Source: Piromyces finnis
Lineage: Eukaryota; Neocallimastigomycota; Neocallimastigomycetes; Neocallimastigales; Neocallimastigaceae
DNA length: 64,000 nucleotides
Assembly: GCA_002104945.1 (NCBI GenBank)
Contig: MCFH01000020.1
Span: forward strand, 186,001-250,000
Reading direction: 5' to 3'
A model generated the notes under the pieces. The model had not been told where the DNA came from. It saw only the letters and a program-made list of their open reading frames with translations, and ran no database searches. The position numbers and the translations under genes are program-made. Positions 1-11,804 of this stretch are shown here, piece after piece (position 1 is the first letter of the stretch; every line of letters begins with the position of its first letter).

Positions 1-1723
1 ATGAACAAATTATTTATTGGAAATTAATTAAATATTATTTTTTTGCTTATACTTTATTTTATAATAATAAAAGCAATAATATTTAGAACTAACCTTAATT
101 TTATTGTTATTTATTTTTACTTATTTATTTATTTATTTTTTATTTTATTTTATTTTATTTTTTATTTTTTTATTTTATTTTTTTTTATTTAAAAGAGTTG
201 TTTTGAAAGTTTTTTTGTTTATTTATATGGATTAATAATTTTTCTTTTTTTTTTATTAATTTATAAATTTCATAATTAAATATCGTTTTAATATTGTGTA
301 ACATAAAATATCTCCCATAAAAACATGATTATTTACTATAGAATAAAAACCTGAATTAATAATATTGATTCTGCAAATATTTAATTGTATTGTATAACCA
401 ATATTAATAATGCTGTATAAAATGCGTTTTATTCATAGTAAACCTATTGTAAGTTTCTTCTTCGATATAATATTCTTGGGAGTATTCCTTTTTAATATTT
501 AAACAAATTTTTATACATTAATGTATCATTTTTATGTTTTATTTGTTTAGATAATTACCAATATATTTATAGGGATGTTACACATAAATCTACAGATATT
601 TTAAGATTAAAAAAAAAATATCATAATAAAAGAATGAAAAACGAAAAACGAGCTATATAAAAACATTGAAAAAAGATAAAGTCATTCTTAAATAAGTAAT
701 TAAACTAGGAATTTCTTTAAACTATATATAGCTAAAATGAGATAATCTATATTATAATTTTGAAATTTTTGTTTTTTTTGTGTCTAATTCTTTTTCTTTT
801 TTTTTTTTTTTTTTGTTAATTAATATAAAACAAATTTTTAATTAAATTATTCATTATTTGTATAAATTATTATTTTATTAAAATAATATATTTTAAAGAG
901 TTTAATTACGATAAAAAATTTTTTTAAGAATTTGTATCACCTTTATTTTTTTTCCATAACCAAATTTGGAAATGATTTAAAATTTTAATTTCTATGGAAT
1001 AGTAATAATATATATATATATTTTAATTATATATTATTCATATATTAATAAATTCACCTTTAAAAAAAGTTATTTAACGATCAATATTTAATTCTTTGAA
1101 AGAAATTAAACCTTCTATTACTAATGATAGTGGTTATTATTAATATAAAAATAAAAATAAAAATTAATAATTAAATAAAAAATACTAGAAAAAATAATAA
1201 AACAGTTTTTGTATAGTTTTATATTTGTTATTTTAAATATTTTTATTTTTCTTTATATAATAAATGATACTATAGTTTTTTTAAAAAATTATAAGAATGC
1301 CATTATAATTAAATAATTTTAAAAAAATATAATTTTCTTTCATTACAAAAGCTATATTTTTGTTATGTAAATAAGTAATGATTGTATATATATCTAATTA
1401 TTGGAATAGGTAATGAAATATACTATACTATAAATAATAAATATAATAGGTATACATACATTTTTAATACATTATTAATGGAATAATGGAAAATATATTA
1501 AAACAAAATATCTTTTTTTTTTAGATTTTTATTTATAGAACATAATATATATAAATAAACATATAATATATATACATAATTTGTACTCAAAAAAAAAAAA
1601 AATTAATAATTTGGAGTCTCTAATTTATATATACCAAATTATACATTAAAGATATAATAGTAATATTAAAAATATTCTTTTTTTTTATCAAATAGATATT
1701 TATCATATTTATCATCAATTCAT
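1..1723. other. AT-rich intergenic region, no gene seen
   Basis: This stretch is almost entirely A/T with many homopolymer runs. I see no open frame with protein-like composition, no tRNA-like fold and no obvious repeat. It would contain the 3' flank of the dockerin/CotH gene that ends at 1724. Confidence 0.6.
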
Positions 1724-3949
1724 TTACCATCTGTTATTCCAACGATTGTTATTCCATCTTGATGTGGTAGTACGTCTTTTAGTAGTAGTAGTATGTCTTT
1801 TATTGGTCTTTCTTCCATTTCCTCTACAATTGTCATCAACAATACCACACCAATTACCATTCTCAATACCCCATTCTCCGGATTTATCAATATAATAAAC
1901 TTTACAACCATTACAACATGGGAAACCATAACTTCTTGACCAACATCTTCTACTATTTATAATATTACATTCTTTAGATTTAATACCACACCATTGACCG
2001 TTTTCTACACCCCATGATCCAGATTTATCAACAGTGATAACATTACATGATTTACAGCAGTTATATCCCATTGATTTTGACCAACAGTTTTTATCATCTT
2101 CAATTGGAGTTTCTACTGAAGTAGTAGTGATAGTAGTGATAGTAGTAGCAACAGTTGTTGTAGTAGTTGTAGTAGTAATAGTGGTGGTGGTTGTAGAAGC
2201 AGTTGTTGTAGTAGTTGTAGTGGTAGTAGTAGTAGTAGTAGTTGTTAAAGTTGGTTCATTTTCTGAAATTGAAGAAGTAATTGCAGAAGTTGGTTTTATT
2301 TCGTTTGTTTTTGTAGAGGTAGATGTAGTTGATGAGCATTTAACTGGATAATTAGCACAAACATAATCATAACGTTCTTGAATCCATTGTTTTATACCCA
2401 TACCAGATCCAACTTTAGTGTATTCAACATTTTTATCAAAATCATCATATGAAAAACCATTACCTCTACCTTTAGTATTAATGAATCCTGGTAAGGTACC
2501 ATTGACTGGGGTACGATCCTCAAGAATATATGGTGAAATCCAATTCTTGATTGAATCAATATGTGGAAATAGAATATCTGGATTAAAGGTTGTATCTAAA
2601 ATATTTTGAAGATTTTCGATAAATGTAGTATTATCATTTTTCATTAAAACATCTACAATATAACGATTATTATAATATTTATCAAATGGAGTAACAGCTG
2701 GATCTTCATAACCATTTATTCTAAGACTATGACCAAACATAGAATCAAAATCATAAATGAATAATAACCATTTACCATCAACTTGCTTGTATAAGAAATA
2801 GTTTTTACCATTGATCAAAGTGTGATCCCATGAACCAAGAAGGTATTCAAAAAGCCAGACATTTACAAATTCATCAACATCCATTATACTTTCAACATCT
2901 TTACGAGATTTTGCTGCATTAATAGTAGTAAGAAATTCACTAAATGATTCAGTTTTATTGACATATTTATCATTAACATTTGGACATTTTTTAAGATTAT
3001 TCACTGAAAGATTACACATCATTGATTTACATTGGTAAAGGTTTTCAACTTCTTCATCATCATACATTTTCTTAATCCATGAAGTTTTGTATGCATCAAT
3101 AAGAATATATAATCCCATGAATTCATTATTAATAAAGAGACGAGCATAATTTGCAGAAATAGATGGTACACCTAAACGATTTAAAATATCACATGAAATT
3201 TTGGCACGCATTAAAGTAGCATCTTCAACATTAGAACGAAGACGGAATACCTTTCTACCTAATAAATTACCATTTTTGATTTTAATATTATAACCTAACT
3301 TTGAAGAATTTTTAGAAAATTGACCTCCTACAGAAATAGTTACAGAATCAAAACTAGTTTTTTCACCATCTAAAATAAAATCAAGAGTAGCATCTTCTAC
3401 TTTATATTCTTCTTCATTTGAATCAAAATTAGGAGCAAAACCTCCATCTGCTGGTGGCTTAAATTCATTACCTCCAAAGTTTCCGTCTTGTGGTTGCTTA
3501 AATTCATTACCTCCAAAGTTTCCATTTTGTGGTGGTTTAAATTCATTACCTCCAAAGTTTCCGTCTTGTGGTGGCTTAAATTCATTACCTCCAAAGTTTC
3601 CATTTTGTGGTGGTTTAAATTCATTACCTCCAAAGTTTCCGTCTTGTGGTGGAGGAGGAGGCATACCATTATTATCTTTTTTGTTACCACCAAAATCTCC
3701 AAAACCACCAAAACCACCTACATTGGCCGAATCAATTAAAGACTTTAAACTATCTTCAGACATTGTAATATATATATCTGGAACATTATAATCAGTTTTT
3801 TTAAATAATTTTGCACGGTTAGCATTCTCTAAAAAGTTATCTTTAATGACTTTTGAAGAATTTACAACAGTATCAGCAGCTTTGACATTTAATAATGATA
3901 CTGCTCCAATTATTAATGTATATATACTATATTTTTTAATATATTTCAT
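1724..3949 (-). CDS. Secreted CotH-domain protein with two C-terminal fungal dockerins
   Basis: Single-exon, 741-residue protein. Residues 1-24 look like a signal peptide (basic start, hydrophobic core ending VKA). Residues about 75-180 are Gly/Pro/Asn-rich and hold roughly five copies of a 13-residue repeat around NFGGNEFKPPQDG. Residues about 200-520 fit the CotH kinase-like fold: a FRLRSNVEDATLMR segment, a GLYILIDAY segment and an IYDFDSMFG acidic motif. A Thr-rich linker (about 545-610) leads to two Cys-rich modules of about 40 residues (619-661 and 666-708), each with the CW...GY/GF..CC..C...D.SG.WG.ENG.WCGI pattern of fungal (CBM10-type) dockerins. Dockerins bind scaffoldin cohesins, so the protein is probably part of the extracellular cellulosome of an anaerobic fungus. 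The CotH role there is unknown. A basic, Arg/Trp/Asn-rich tail of about 33 residues follows the last dockerin, which is unusual. CotH and dockerin calls are strong; a kinase activity is only inferred from the family. Confidence 0.95.
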   Translation of the reverse strand: MKYIKKYSIYTLIIGAVSLLNVKAADTVVNSSKVIKDNFLENANRAKLFKKTDYNVPDIYITMSEDSLKSLIDSANVGGFGGFGDFGGNKKDNNGMPPPPPQDGNFGGNEFKPPQNGNFGGNEFKPPQDGNFGGNEFKPPQNGNFGGNEFKQPQDGNFGGNEFKPPADGGFAPNFDSNEEEYKVEDATLDFILDGEKTSFDSVTISVGGQFSKNSSKLGYNIKIKNGNLLGRKVFRLRSNVEDATLMRAKISCDILNRLGVPSISANYARLFINNEFMGLYILIDAYKTSWIKKMYDDEEVENLYQCKSMMCNLSVNNLKKCPNVNDKYVNKTESFSEFLTTINAAKSRKDVESIMDVDEFVNVWLFEYLLGSWDHTLINGKNYFLYKQVDGKWLLFIYDFDSMFGHSLRINGYEDPAVTPFDKYYNNRYIVDVLMKNDNTTFIENLQNILDTTFNPDILFPHIDSIKNWISPYILEDRTPVNGTLPGFINTKGRGNGFSYDDFDKNVEYTKVGSGMGIKQWIQERYDYVCANYPVKCSSTTSTSTKTNEIKPTSAITSSISENEPTLTTTTTTTTTTTTTTTASTTTTTITTTTTTTTVATTITTITTTSVETPIEDDKNCWSKSMGYNCCKSCNVITVDKSGSWGVENGQWCGIKSKECNIINSRRCWSRSYGFPCCNGCKVYYIDKSGEWGIENGNWCGIVDDNCRGNGRKTNKRHTTTTKRRTTTSRWNNNRWNNRW
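3460..3655 (-). repeat. In-frame 39-bp tandem repeats with alternating 78-bp higher order
   Basis: Inside the CotH/dockerin gene, a unit of 39 bp coding NFGGNEFK(P/Q)PQ(D/N)G is repeated about five times. Two versions alternate: one coding QDG and one coding QNG, with a few linked third-position differences. The array therefore behaves as a 78-bp unit. It codes a flexible Gly/Asn/Pro linker between the signal peptide region and the CotH domain. Confidence 0.9.
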
Positions 3950-6900
3950 ATTGATTACTTATTATATATAATTTATGTATTTAAAATTGTGGTTTTTTTT
4001 AGTTTTATCTTTTCATAAAATGTTTTATTTTTAAAAAATTATTAATTTTTTATATTTAATATTACTAATTTATTTTATCAAAAAATAAAAAAAAAAAAGG
4101 TTGATTAAAATAATTATGTACAATTTTGACCTTTATAAATATGTTTATTAAATAATACTTGTGTAATATGAATGTAATATATAAAATTATAATAATTAAA
4201 TTTTAATTACTATAATAATATTTTATAATTAATAAATTTTTAATATAAAAATGTTATACAAAGTATTATGTTTTCTTAGTCTATTACATATTTGTAAATG
4301 ATATTATAGTTTTTAATAAAATATATGTAATAAATTTATAATTTTTTAAAAAAAAAAGTAATTGTTAGTGTAACCAATTTATTAAGTAATCAAGAATTAC
4401 TTATTGAATATAATCTAATTCCAAGAATTTAATTAAACTATATTAAAACCATTGGTTAAAATATTTTTTTAAATAGTTTGATAATATGTACGGCTTAATC
4501 TTAAAGAAAAATAAAAGAGTTTATTAAATATAATTTTGAAATATTTATATAATTTCATTTGTTATCTTATTTTTAAATTATAAAAGAAATCATTACTTTT
4601 TTAATATATGCCGTTAATGATTTATAAAAAAAAAAAAAAAAGAATATTGTTAATTATTATTTAATAATTTAATAGATTCTTGTTATGCAAAAAATATAAA
4701 TAAATATTTTATATTTTATAATACTATTATTAGATATTCAAGTATAATCTATATGTTAATATTTACTTTTTATTAACAAATAATTATTAAATATGTAATA
4801 CATTTAATATATATAAATAGAAAATTATGAATAATGATAAAAAACATATTTTATAAATATTAAAAGAAAAAGAAATATTTTTGTATACACATAACAAGCA
4901 ATCAATAACAAAAAAAGTTATAATTAGAATTAAACAATTTTTATCAAAGTTTTATTGATGATCTACCATAAAAAAAATTATTATTTTGGTAAAAATAATT
5001 TCAAGCATCTCTTAAATTATTTAAATTATTTGGATTTAAATAATTTGAAATTTATTATGATACATGCTTTTATGATTTCTTTTTTATTAATATCTTTTAT
5101 TAATAATTTTAAATTTCTTATTTAAATGAGTTGTTTTCTATTGTTTTATTGTTATTTATTATACTATTATACTATATATATGATTATTTTGTTTATTATA
5201 AATAAAAATTATCAAAAATAAAAAAAAATCTATATAAAATTTATTCCATATTTTATAATATCAGAAAAGCCATAAATTTATGTTATTAAATATTACCCTA
5301 ATCTATATAAATTTTATAAATCATTTCCTATATATTGATATTTAGAATTTTACTGAACTTTTTTAGTTTTTTTGTAGTCTTTGTAATCCAAATCTTATAG
5401 AGCCTTAAAGCTGGTTTCAATTTTTATTTCTATTAACCAATTATATTTTTTTTCTGATTTTATGTTCAATAAATTGAAAAAAATTTTTGTTAATAATTTT
5501 TATTATTAATATCTCATAATTCAAGATTAATGCAATCATAAAAATAATGTAGAATATTTTATATTTAAATAAATTGCACAAGCATAATATTCATTATATT
5601 TAATTTTATAAAATAATGTAATTCATATCATATACCATAATTATATTACATATTGTTAAATGTATTGAAATGTATTGTAATAAACATATTATATAAGCCA
5701 CAATATATTTGCTTATATGTACATAATGGTTCACTAGGAATATGTAAATTATTTAATAATTATAGCTCTCATTATTATAAATTATAATAGGTTAACTACA
5801 AAATCTAAAGATGATTTAATATACTTCCTACTGCTTCCTTTAGCCAGACAAAAATTTTTATACCAGATAAAAAAGTGGAAGAAGTTTAATTACACAACTT
5901 CTAACACTACTAATTTATATACTTTTTAGCCTAAAAGTTTTTTTTTCAAAGTTTAATATAATAATTGAGACTTTTTATTTTTATGCTTTTATTTTTTTTA
6001 AAAAAAAAAAAACATATAATCTTAGATTATTATTATATTTTCATATTTTCATCAATATCAATATAAAATATATATTTAAAATTAATAAATATAAGAAGTC
6101 TTTTAAATACTATAAAATATAAGTTATAATTTTTTTTTCTAGTTATGCTGCTCCTATATTTTTTTTTAACTATTTTATATAAATAACATTATAAATTAAT
6201 AAATAATTAAATAAAAGTCTAATTAGGATTAAAGAACTTGAATAAAAGAAATGAATTAATATAATAATTATATTTTATATTTTATTTACATTTCTTTTAG
6301 AAAAGAAATCAATTATGCTATCAATAATAATAACTTTATAAATAATTAAAAAAAATATAATTTTTTAATTAAAATCAAGTAAATATGAATAAAGAAATGA
6401 GTTGATATAATGTTTAATATTTATAATTTCTCATAATTAAAAAAACTAGTTATAATTTTCATTTTTATTAATTATATATTTTAATAATTGAATAATAATA
6501 AAAAAGATATATGATTAGATACATTTTTATTAATTATATATTTAATAATTGAATAATAATAAAAAAAGATATATGATTAGAATAATATTTATTATAAAAA
6601 TTATTGATATAATACTATAATATTATTATATTACATTTAATAAATTTATATAACAAATAAAGGGAAAAAATAACATAAAAATATATGAATATCATAATGC
6701 TTATAAAAATATTTAATATTATCTTTATATTGTATTTAATAAAAATATTATTAATTAAACAAAATAAAATATTTAAAGTTATTTTTTTACTTGATTTATT
6801 ATATATAATAATAAAAAGTATATATAATTAAATTAAATAAAAGTGTAATTATTAATTATAATATTAAAAAGCAAAGTAAAAATTAGTATTTTTAATTATT

Positions 6901-8179
6901 AAATATTAAATTACCCACATTTTGAAACAATAATAATTAAAATATTAAAGTTTAATATCTATAAATTATATAATAATTTTAATGTAAACATTCTGTATTT
7001 TTATTAATATTTTGGAAATAATTTTATTATTATTATTGATGACACAATTTTAATAATTAATAAAGTTATTGGCATAATTAAAAAAAAACGTTTTTATTTA
7101 CATATAAATTTTCCCTAAATATTATTATAAAAATTTATATTAAACTATATTTGTACTACTTTAACTATTTATTATTTAAATGAAATTTGTAAACCTTAGA
7201 TTAAATAGATAGATATACTAATAGATTTAATAGTTCAAATTTAAGAACTAATTCTTATTATTTATATTGCTTTATATATTTTAGGATGATAATTTTTATT
7301 ATCAATCAATAATGATTTAAAGTTATAGTGAAATAAATACCAATTGATATTTAAACTTAATTTGAAACAAAAAGTACAAATTTAACATTGAATACTAATT
7401 ACATTAATTAATAAATAAATGAGAAATCTTATTATATAATTTTAATGCATTATTAATATATAATATTTGATTTTTTAATAAAAAAAATCTCCAAAATTTA
7501 ATAAAATTTAATTGATTTACCTATCCCTTATTATTATTATCAATTATCATAACCCATAAGCCAATAAAAAAACAAAAAAATTTAATTTAATATATTATAT
7601 ATAAATATATTTATATAAAATATGTTTTTTATAGAAACATAATATTAAATGTTAAATTAAAACTTATATTTTTTTAGTTTATTTTAATTTAATTTTTTAT
7701 TTCAGTTCATATTTTAAATATTATAGTATATATTAATATGATACGCCACAAATAAAATGAATTTTATTATTATTAGTTTAAAAAAAAAGGAATACTTTAA
7801 TAATCATATTTCTTATCCTTATTAAAATTAGATAAGTGCAAATATCTATAATACTAAACTGGTATAACTTTATTCAAGAATTAGTGAAAGGAATAACAAG
7901 CCACATTAATATTATTTAATAAAAAAACTCCTGAAACTCTCAAAATTTTTAATCCCTTAAAAACATAAATTAAAAATAATATATTATCCCAAACTTTTTT
8001 ATTTCATATTTTCATTAATAAATAATTTTTTTTATTAATAAAATTAAAAAAAAAAAAAAAAAATAAAAGGAAATAATTTTTTTTTTTTTATTTACTTCTT
8101 AAATAGAATCTTTTAAATAGAATTAATATTTATAGAAAATAAAAATATGTTTAATCAATAAAAGTCATATGTATATAAA
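3950..8179. other. 4.2-kb AT-rich intergenic region, no gene seen
   Basis: This contains the upstream region of the minus-strand CotH gene and of the plus-strand GPCR gene, so promoters of both should lie here. I recognise no reading frame, tRNA or mobile element. Stops are dense in all frames. The only structured item found is a two-copy tandem repeat at 6460-6581. A slightly less AT-rich patch near 5800-5950 has no readable frame. Confidence 0.6.
6460..6581. repeat. Two-copy tandem direct repeat, 62-bp period
   Basis: The segment 6460-6519 is repeated at 6522-6581. The two copies differ only by one-base length changes in a T run and an A run. The repeat is non-coding and looks like a recent tandem duplication in intergenic DNA. 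Confidence 0.85.
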
Positions 8180-9715
8180 ATGAAATTACAAAAAAGATAT
8201 ATTATTTTAAAATTACTTATACTTTGGATAAGTTTAACTTTAAATTTTGTATTGTCAGAAATTATTTCAAATAAAAAAAATGTATCAACAGAAACTAATA
8301 GTAAAAAAACTATAAAGGGTTACTTCTATAATATATTTCCAAAAAATATTGATGAGAAAGAAATAAAGAAAATAATTATTTCCCATTTTGAAACAGTTCA
8401 ATCAATTCTTTTTGAAGGAAAGAATAATGATATAAAACTAGAAATTGAAATTTCTCCACAGATAAATTATACAGAATATAAAAGTATAATTAATAATGAA
8501 ATAAAATCTGCAAATTATCATTTCTTTCTTATAAAATTAAATACCCTTTTTGGTGATTATCAAAAGTATAAATCTATAAATATAAATAATAAAGAAGATA
8601 AATCATTTTATTTACAAACGATTCCAATAAATGGCAATAATTTACAATTTAAATTTAAAGATTATCTAGTCAAAGATAAAATAGAACTATTAGATTATAA
8701 TATAATGAATGATTGTAAATTAAATGAAAAATATTATGCATTACCATTTAGTTCATCATATAATTTTCTTTTTTATAATAAATATTTGCTTAATGCGATG
8801 GGTGTAGAAGAAAAAAACATTTTTTCATATAATGATATTGATAAAATTATAAAAAATTTCATGGAAATTCCACAAACTGAAAATTACAATAAGTATATAT
8901 TATCTTTAAATGAAAAAGAAAAGGTAACTAGCTTTTTTTTAGAAGGACTCTATGCCAACTCACCCGATAAATATAGTACATGTGTCCAATCTTATGGGGG
9001 AGGAACCAATCGCATTTTTAATCATATTAAGTGTAATGGTGAAAAAAATTTTTTCTATGAAAATGATGCTGAAAACTGGTTTAAAAGAATAAAACAATAT
9101 TTTGATGAAAATATTATACCAGCAGATTGTTTTAATTATTCTGAAGAAGATGCTTATGAAACTTTTAACCAAGGAACTACTTTATTTTTCAAAGGAAATT
9201 CAGAATCATATTTTAAGTTTATTAATAACAACATGAAACTTAGTAATTTAAATGAAGTAGGTGCAGTACTTTTACCAGAAAGTTTTTCAACTTATGATAG
9301 TTATGTTTTAATTGGTAATAATCATGAAAATTTTGAAAAGGAATATGAATCAATAGTTAAAACAATGACTATCCTTGTTTCCGATTCATTTCAGACAATT
9401 AAGGAACAAAGTCTTCAACTTTTGCCCTCAATTAATTATAAAAGGTACAAAGATAAAAACAAAGATAAAGATGGGAATACGCTTTATACATTATTATCAA
9501 AAATAAAACCCCTTTCTCTAACCCGAACTTTATTTAATAATGAAAGTAATAGTAATGATGAAATTTTAAAAAATATATATACAAACTTCGAAGATTACAT
9601 AAAAAATATTAAATCTTTAAATAAAAGATTTGATACTCAAAACACATTAAACAATAATATTAATAGTAATAGTAATAATAATGTTAATGCTAATATTAAT
9701 AATAGTAATAATAAT

Positions 9716-9794
<79 letters not shown>

Positions 9795-11232
9795 TTAATA
9801 ATATTAATAATAATGTTAATAATAATGTTAATAATAATAATGATATTAATAACAACAACAATAATGTTATTAATGATGATAATGTAATTAATAATATTAA
9901 TAATTATGATAATACTACTAATAGTAATGAAGATAATAATAACAGTAATAATAATGTTACAGATGAAAATCTAAATAAGTTGCTATCAAAAATTAAAAGT
10001 GATTTAAATATTTCTTATATTAAATATAATAGTACAACAGGATTTTTTAATATAATGTATTTTATTACTGGTATTCTCTTTTCTTTAATCTTAGTTGCTT
10101 TAGTTATTTATTATAAAGATAGCAGACTTATAAAGAAAGCTTCACCAAAAATTTGTGTATTATTTATTATTGGCAATACATCATTTTTCTTTGTACCAAT
10201 ATTTAATATTGGAATACCAAACAAAATATCATGTACTATTAATCATTATTTCATACATCTATTATTATCAATCGCTTTATCAGCATATTTAATAAGAATA
10301 TGGAGAATTATATCTAACAGTAAGACCAAAAAAATAGCCGGTATTTCAGTTACAGATAATTCATTAAATAGAATTATTACTTTCGTCATAAGTGTTCAAT
10401 TAGTTTTAAATATTTTATGGGATTCAGTATCTCCAAGAGATGCTGGTATTATAATAATACGAAATGATGAAAGAATAACAAATTGTTCAAGTATCAATGA
10501 TTCTACATTCAAAGGATTAACAATCATCATTAATATTTTGCTGGTAAATATTATTCTTTAATTATAATTATAATTTTTATTTTCATATAAAAAGACTACT
10601 TATTAACTATTTAAATTATTAATAAAAAATAGTTTATGCTTGATTTCTACCTTATTTTCAAATTAAGAAAATCACCAGAATATTATAAAGAATACCGATC
10701 ATTTATCACAACTACTGAAATTTTATTATTAATTATTACTTTATTTTCTGTTACTATTTTTTTGAATTTTAATTTCGAAACAGCAGAATTTATAAATAAT
10801 ACTGTGTCCTTTTTATGCGGAATTATAGTTTTATTTATTATAGTTTTACCAAAATTAAAGGCAGGTATTAATTCAGGAAGTAGTTTTAGAAAAAATATTG
10901 ATAATGGTTCTTCACAAGGTAGCCTAAATCATATGTTATTTAGTGATGGTAGTAATGTAAATGTAATTTCGTTTAAAGATCCAGAAGATGAGTATGATTC
11001 TAGATTTTTAAGTGAAAAGTTAATTACTCCATTTGATGGAGGTTTCCTAGTAAATAATGTAAAGAGTCAAAGATCGAAGAATAGTTCGAGTTCAGTAGTG
11101 AGTATGACTGAAAATCATTATTTTGAAAACCAAAATTATTTCGAAAGCGCAAATAGTAACATAAGTAGAAATAATAATGATATAGAATATCTTTATGAAA
11201 ATGTAAAATCATATGTACCAAAATTAAAATAG
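8180..11232 (+). CDS. Class C GPCR-like receptor with solute-binding-protein ectodomain
   Basis: Two exons, 8180-10543 and 10633-11232, joined by an 89-nt GT-AG intron that splits the transmembrane region in phase 0; product 987 residues. Residues 1-26 are a signal peptide. Residues about 45-430 resemble a bacterial type-1 extracellular solute-binding protein (ABC-transporter periplasmic sugar-binder style), for example YYALPFSSSYNFLFYNKYLL. A linker of about 110 residues, mostly Asn coded by AAT, precedes a seven-helix region (about 625-870) starting MYFITGILFSLILVALVIYY and ending SFLCGIIVLFIIVLPKLKAG. The cytoplasmic tail is Ser/Asn-rich. The arrangement is that of class C (GABA-B/glutamate-like) receptors, with the ligand-binding module drawn from the solute-binding fold. 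Class C receptors with carbohydrate-binding ectodomains are known to be expanded in anaerobic gut fungi, so sensing of a plant-derived sugar is a reasonable inference. The ligand is unknown. Confidence 0.88.
9641..9960 (+). repeat. AAT/ATT-rich codon microsatellite coding poly-Asn linker
   Basis: A near-pure AAT run with interspersed ATT, GTT and AGT codons gives the Asn/Ile/Val/Ser-rich spacer between the solute-binding domain and the first helix of the receptor gene. The frame stays open through the whole run. Its length is likely to vary between strains. Confidence 0.9.
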
Positions 11233-11804
11233 TAATTATAATATAGAAAAATACACCTTATTAGGATAAAATAATAGATAAAAATAAAATAGTAACAACA
11301 TTATGATGATTACTATAGATAAAAAAAATATTAATAGAATAACAATAATAAATAATAATAATAACAATTACAATTGAAAAACAAAACATATTTATAAAGA
11401 AAATAAATAATTAATCATTTTATTTTAGAATAATATTTCTTTTAAACATAAATATAACCATTACTATAACTATATATATTAAATATTAAATAAAGATTAA
11501 TTTAGTATATTTATGTTATTTATGTTATTATTATAATTATAATTTTTTATTTATATTATATGCAATTTTTTTTTTTCAAGAATAAAATACTCATTTAATA
11601 ATCAATTTTCTATTTCTATATTTTTATGTATTATGAAATTTGTATTATATATTTATTCTCAAACAATATTAAAGATAATAATTTAGTGTAACCAAAATAT
11701 AAAAAATTTGTTATATTAAAATTTTTTTAATATTAATTATTTATATAATAAAAAATTTAATAAAATATTTATTAAACAATTCTCTATTTTTATAATTGGT
11801 ATTC
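11233..11804. other. Intergenic region between GPCR and PLRG1 genes
   Basis: About 570 bp of AT-rich DNA, with the terminator/poly(A) region of the receptor gene and the promoter of the PLRG1 gene. Nothing else is seen. Confidence 0.6.

Noticed and set aside
2034-2351. Plus-strand ORF rich in Val
   Set aside because: It is the antisense shadow of the Thr-rich linker in the CotH/dockerin gene.
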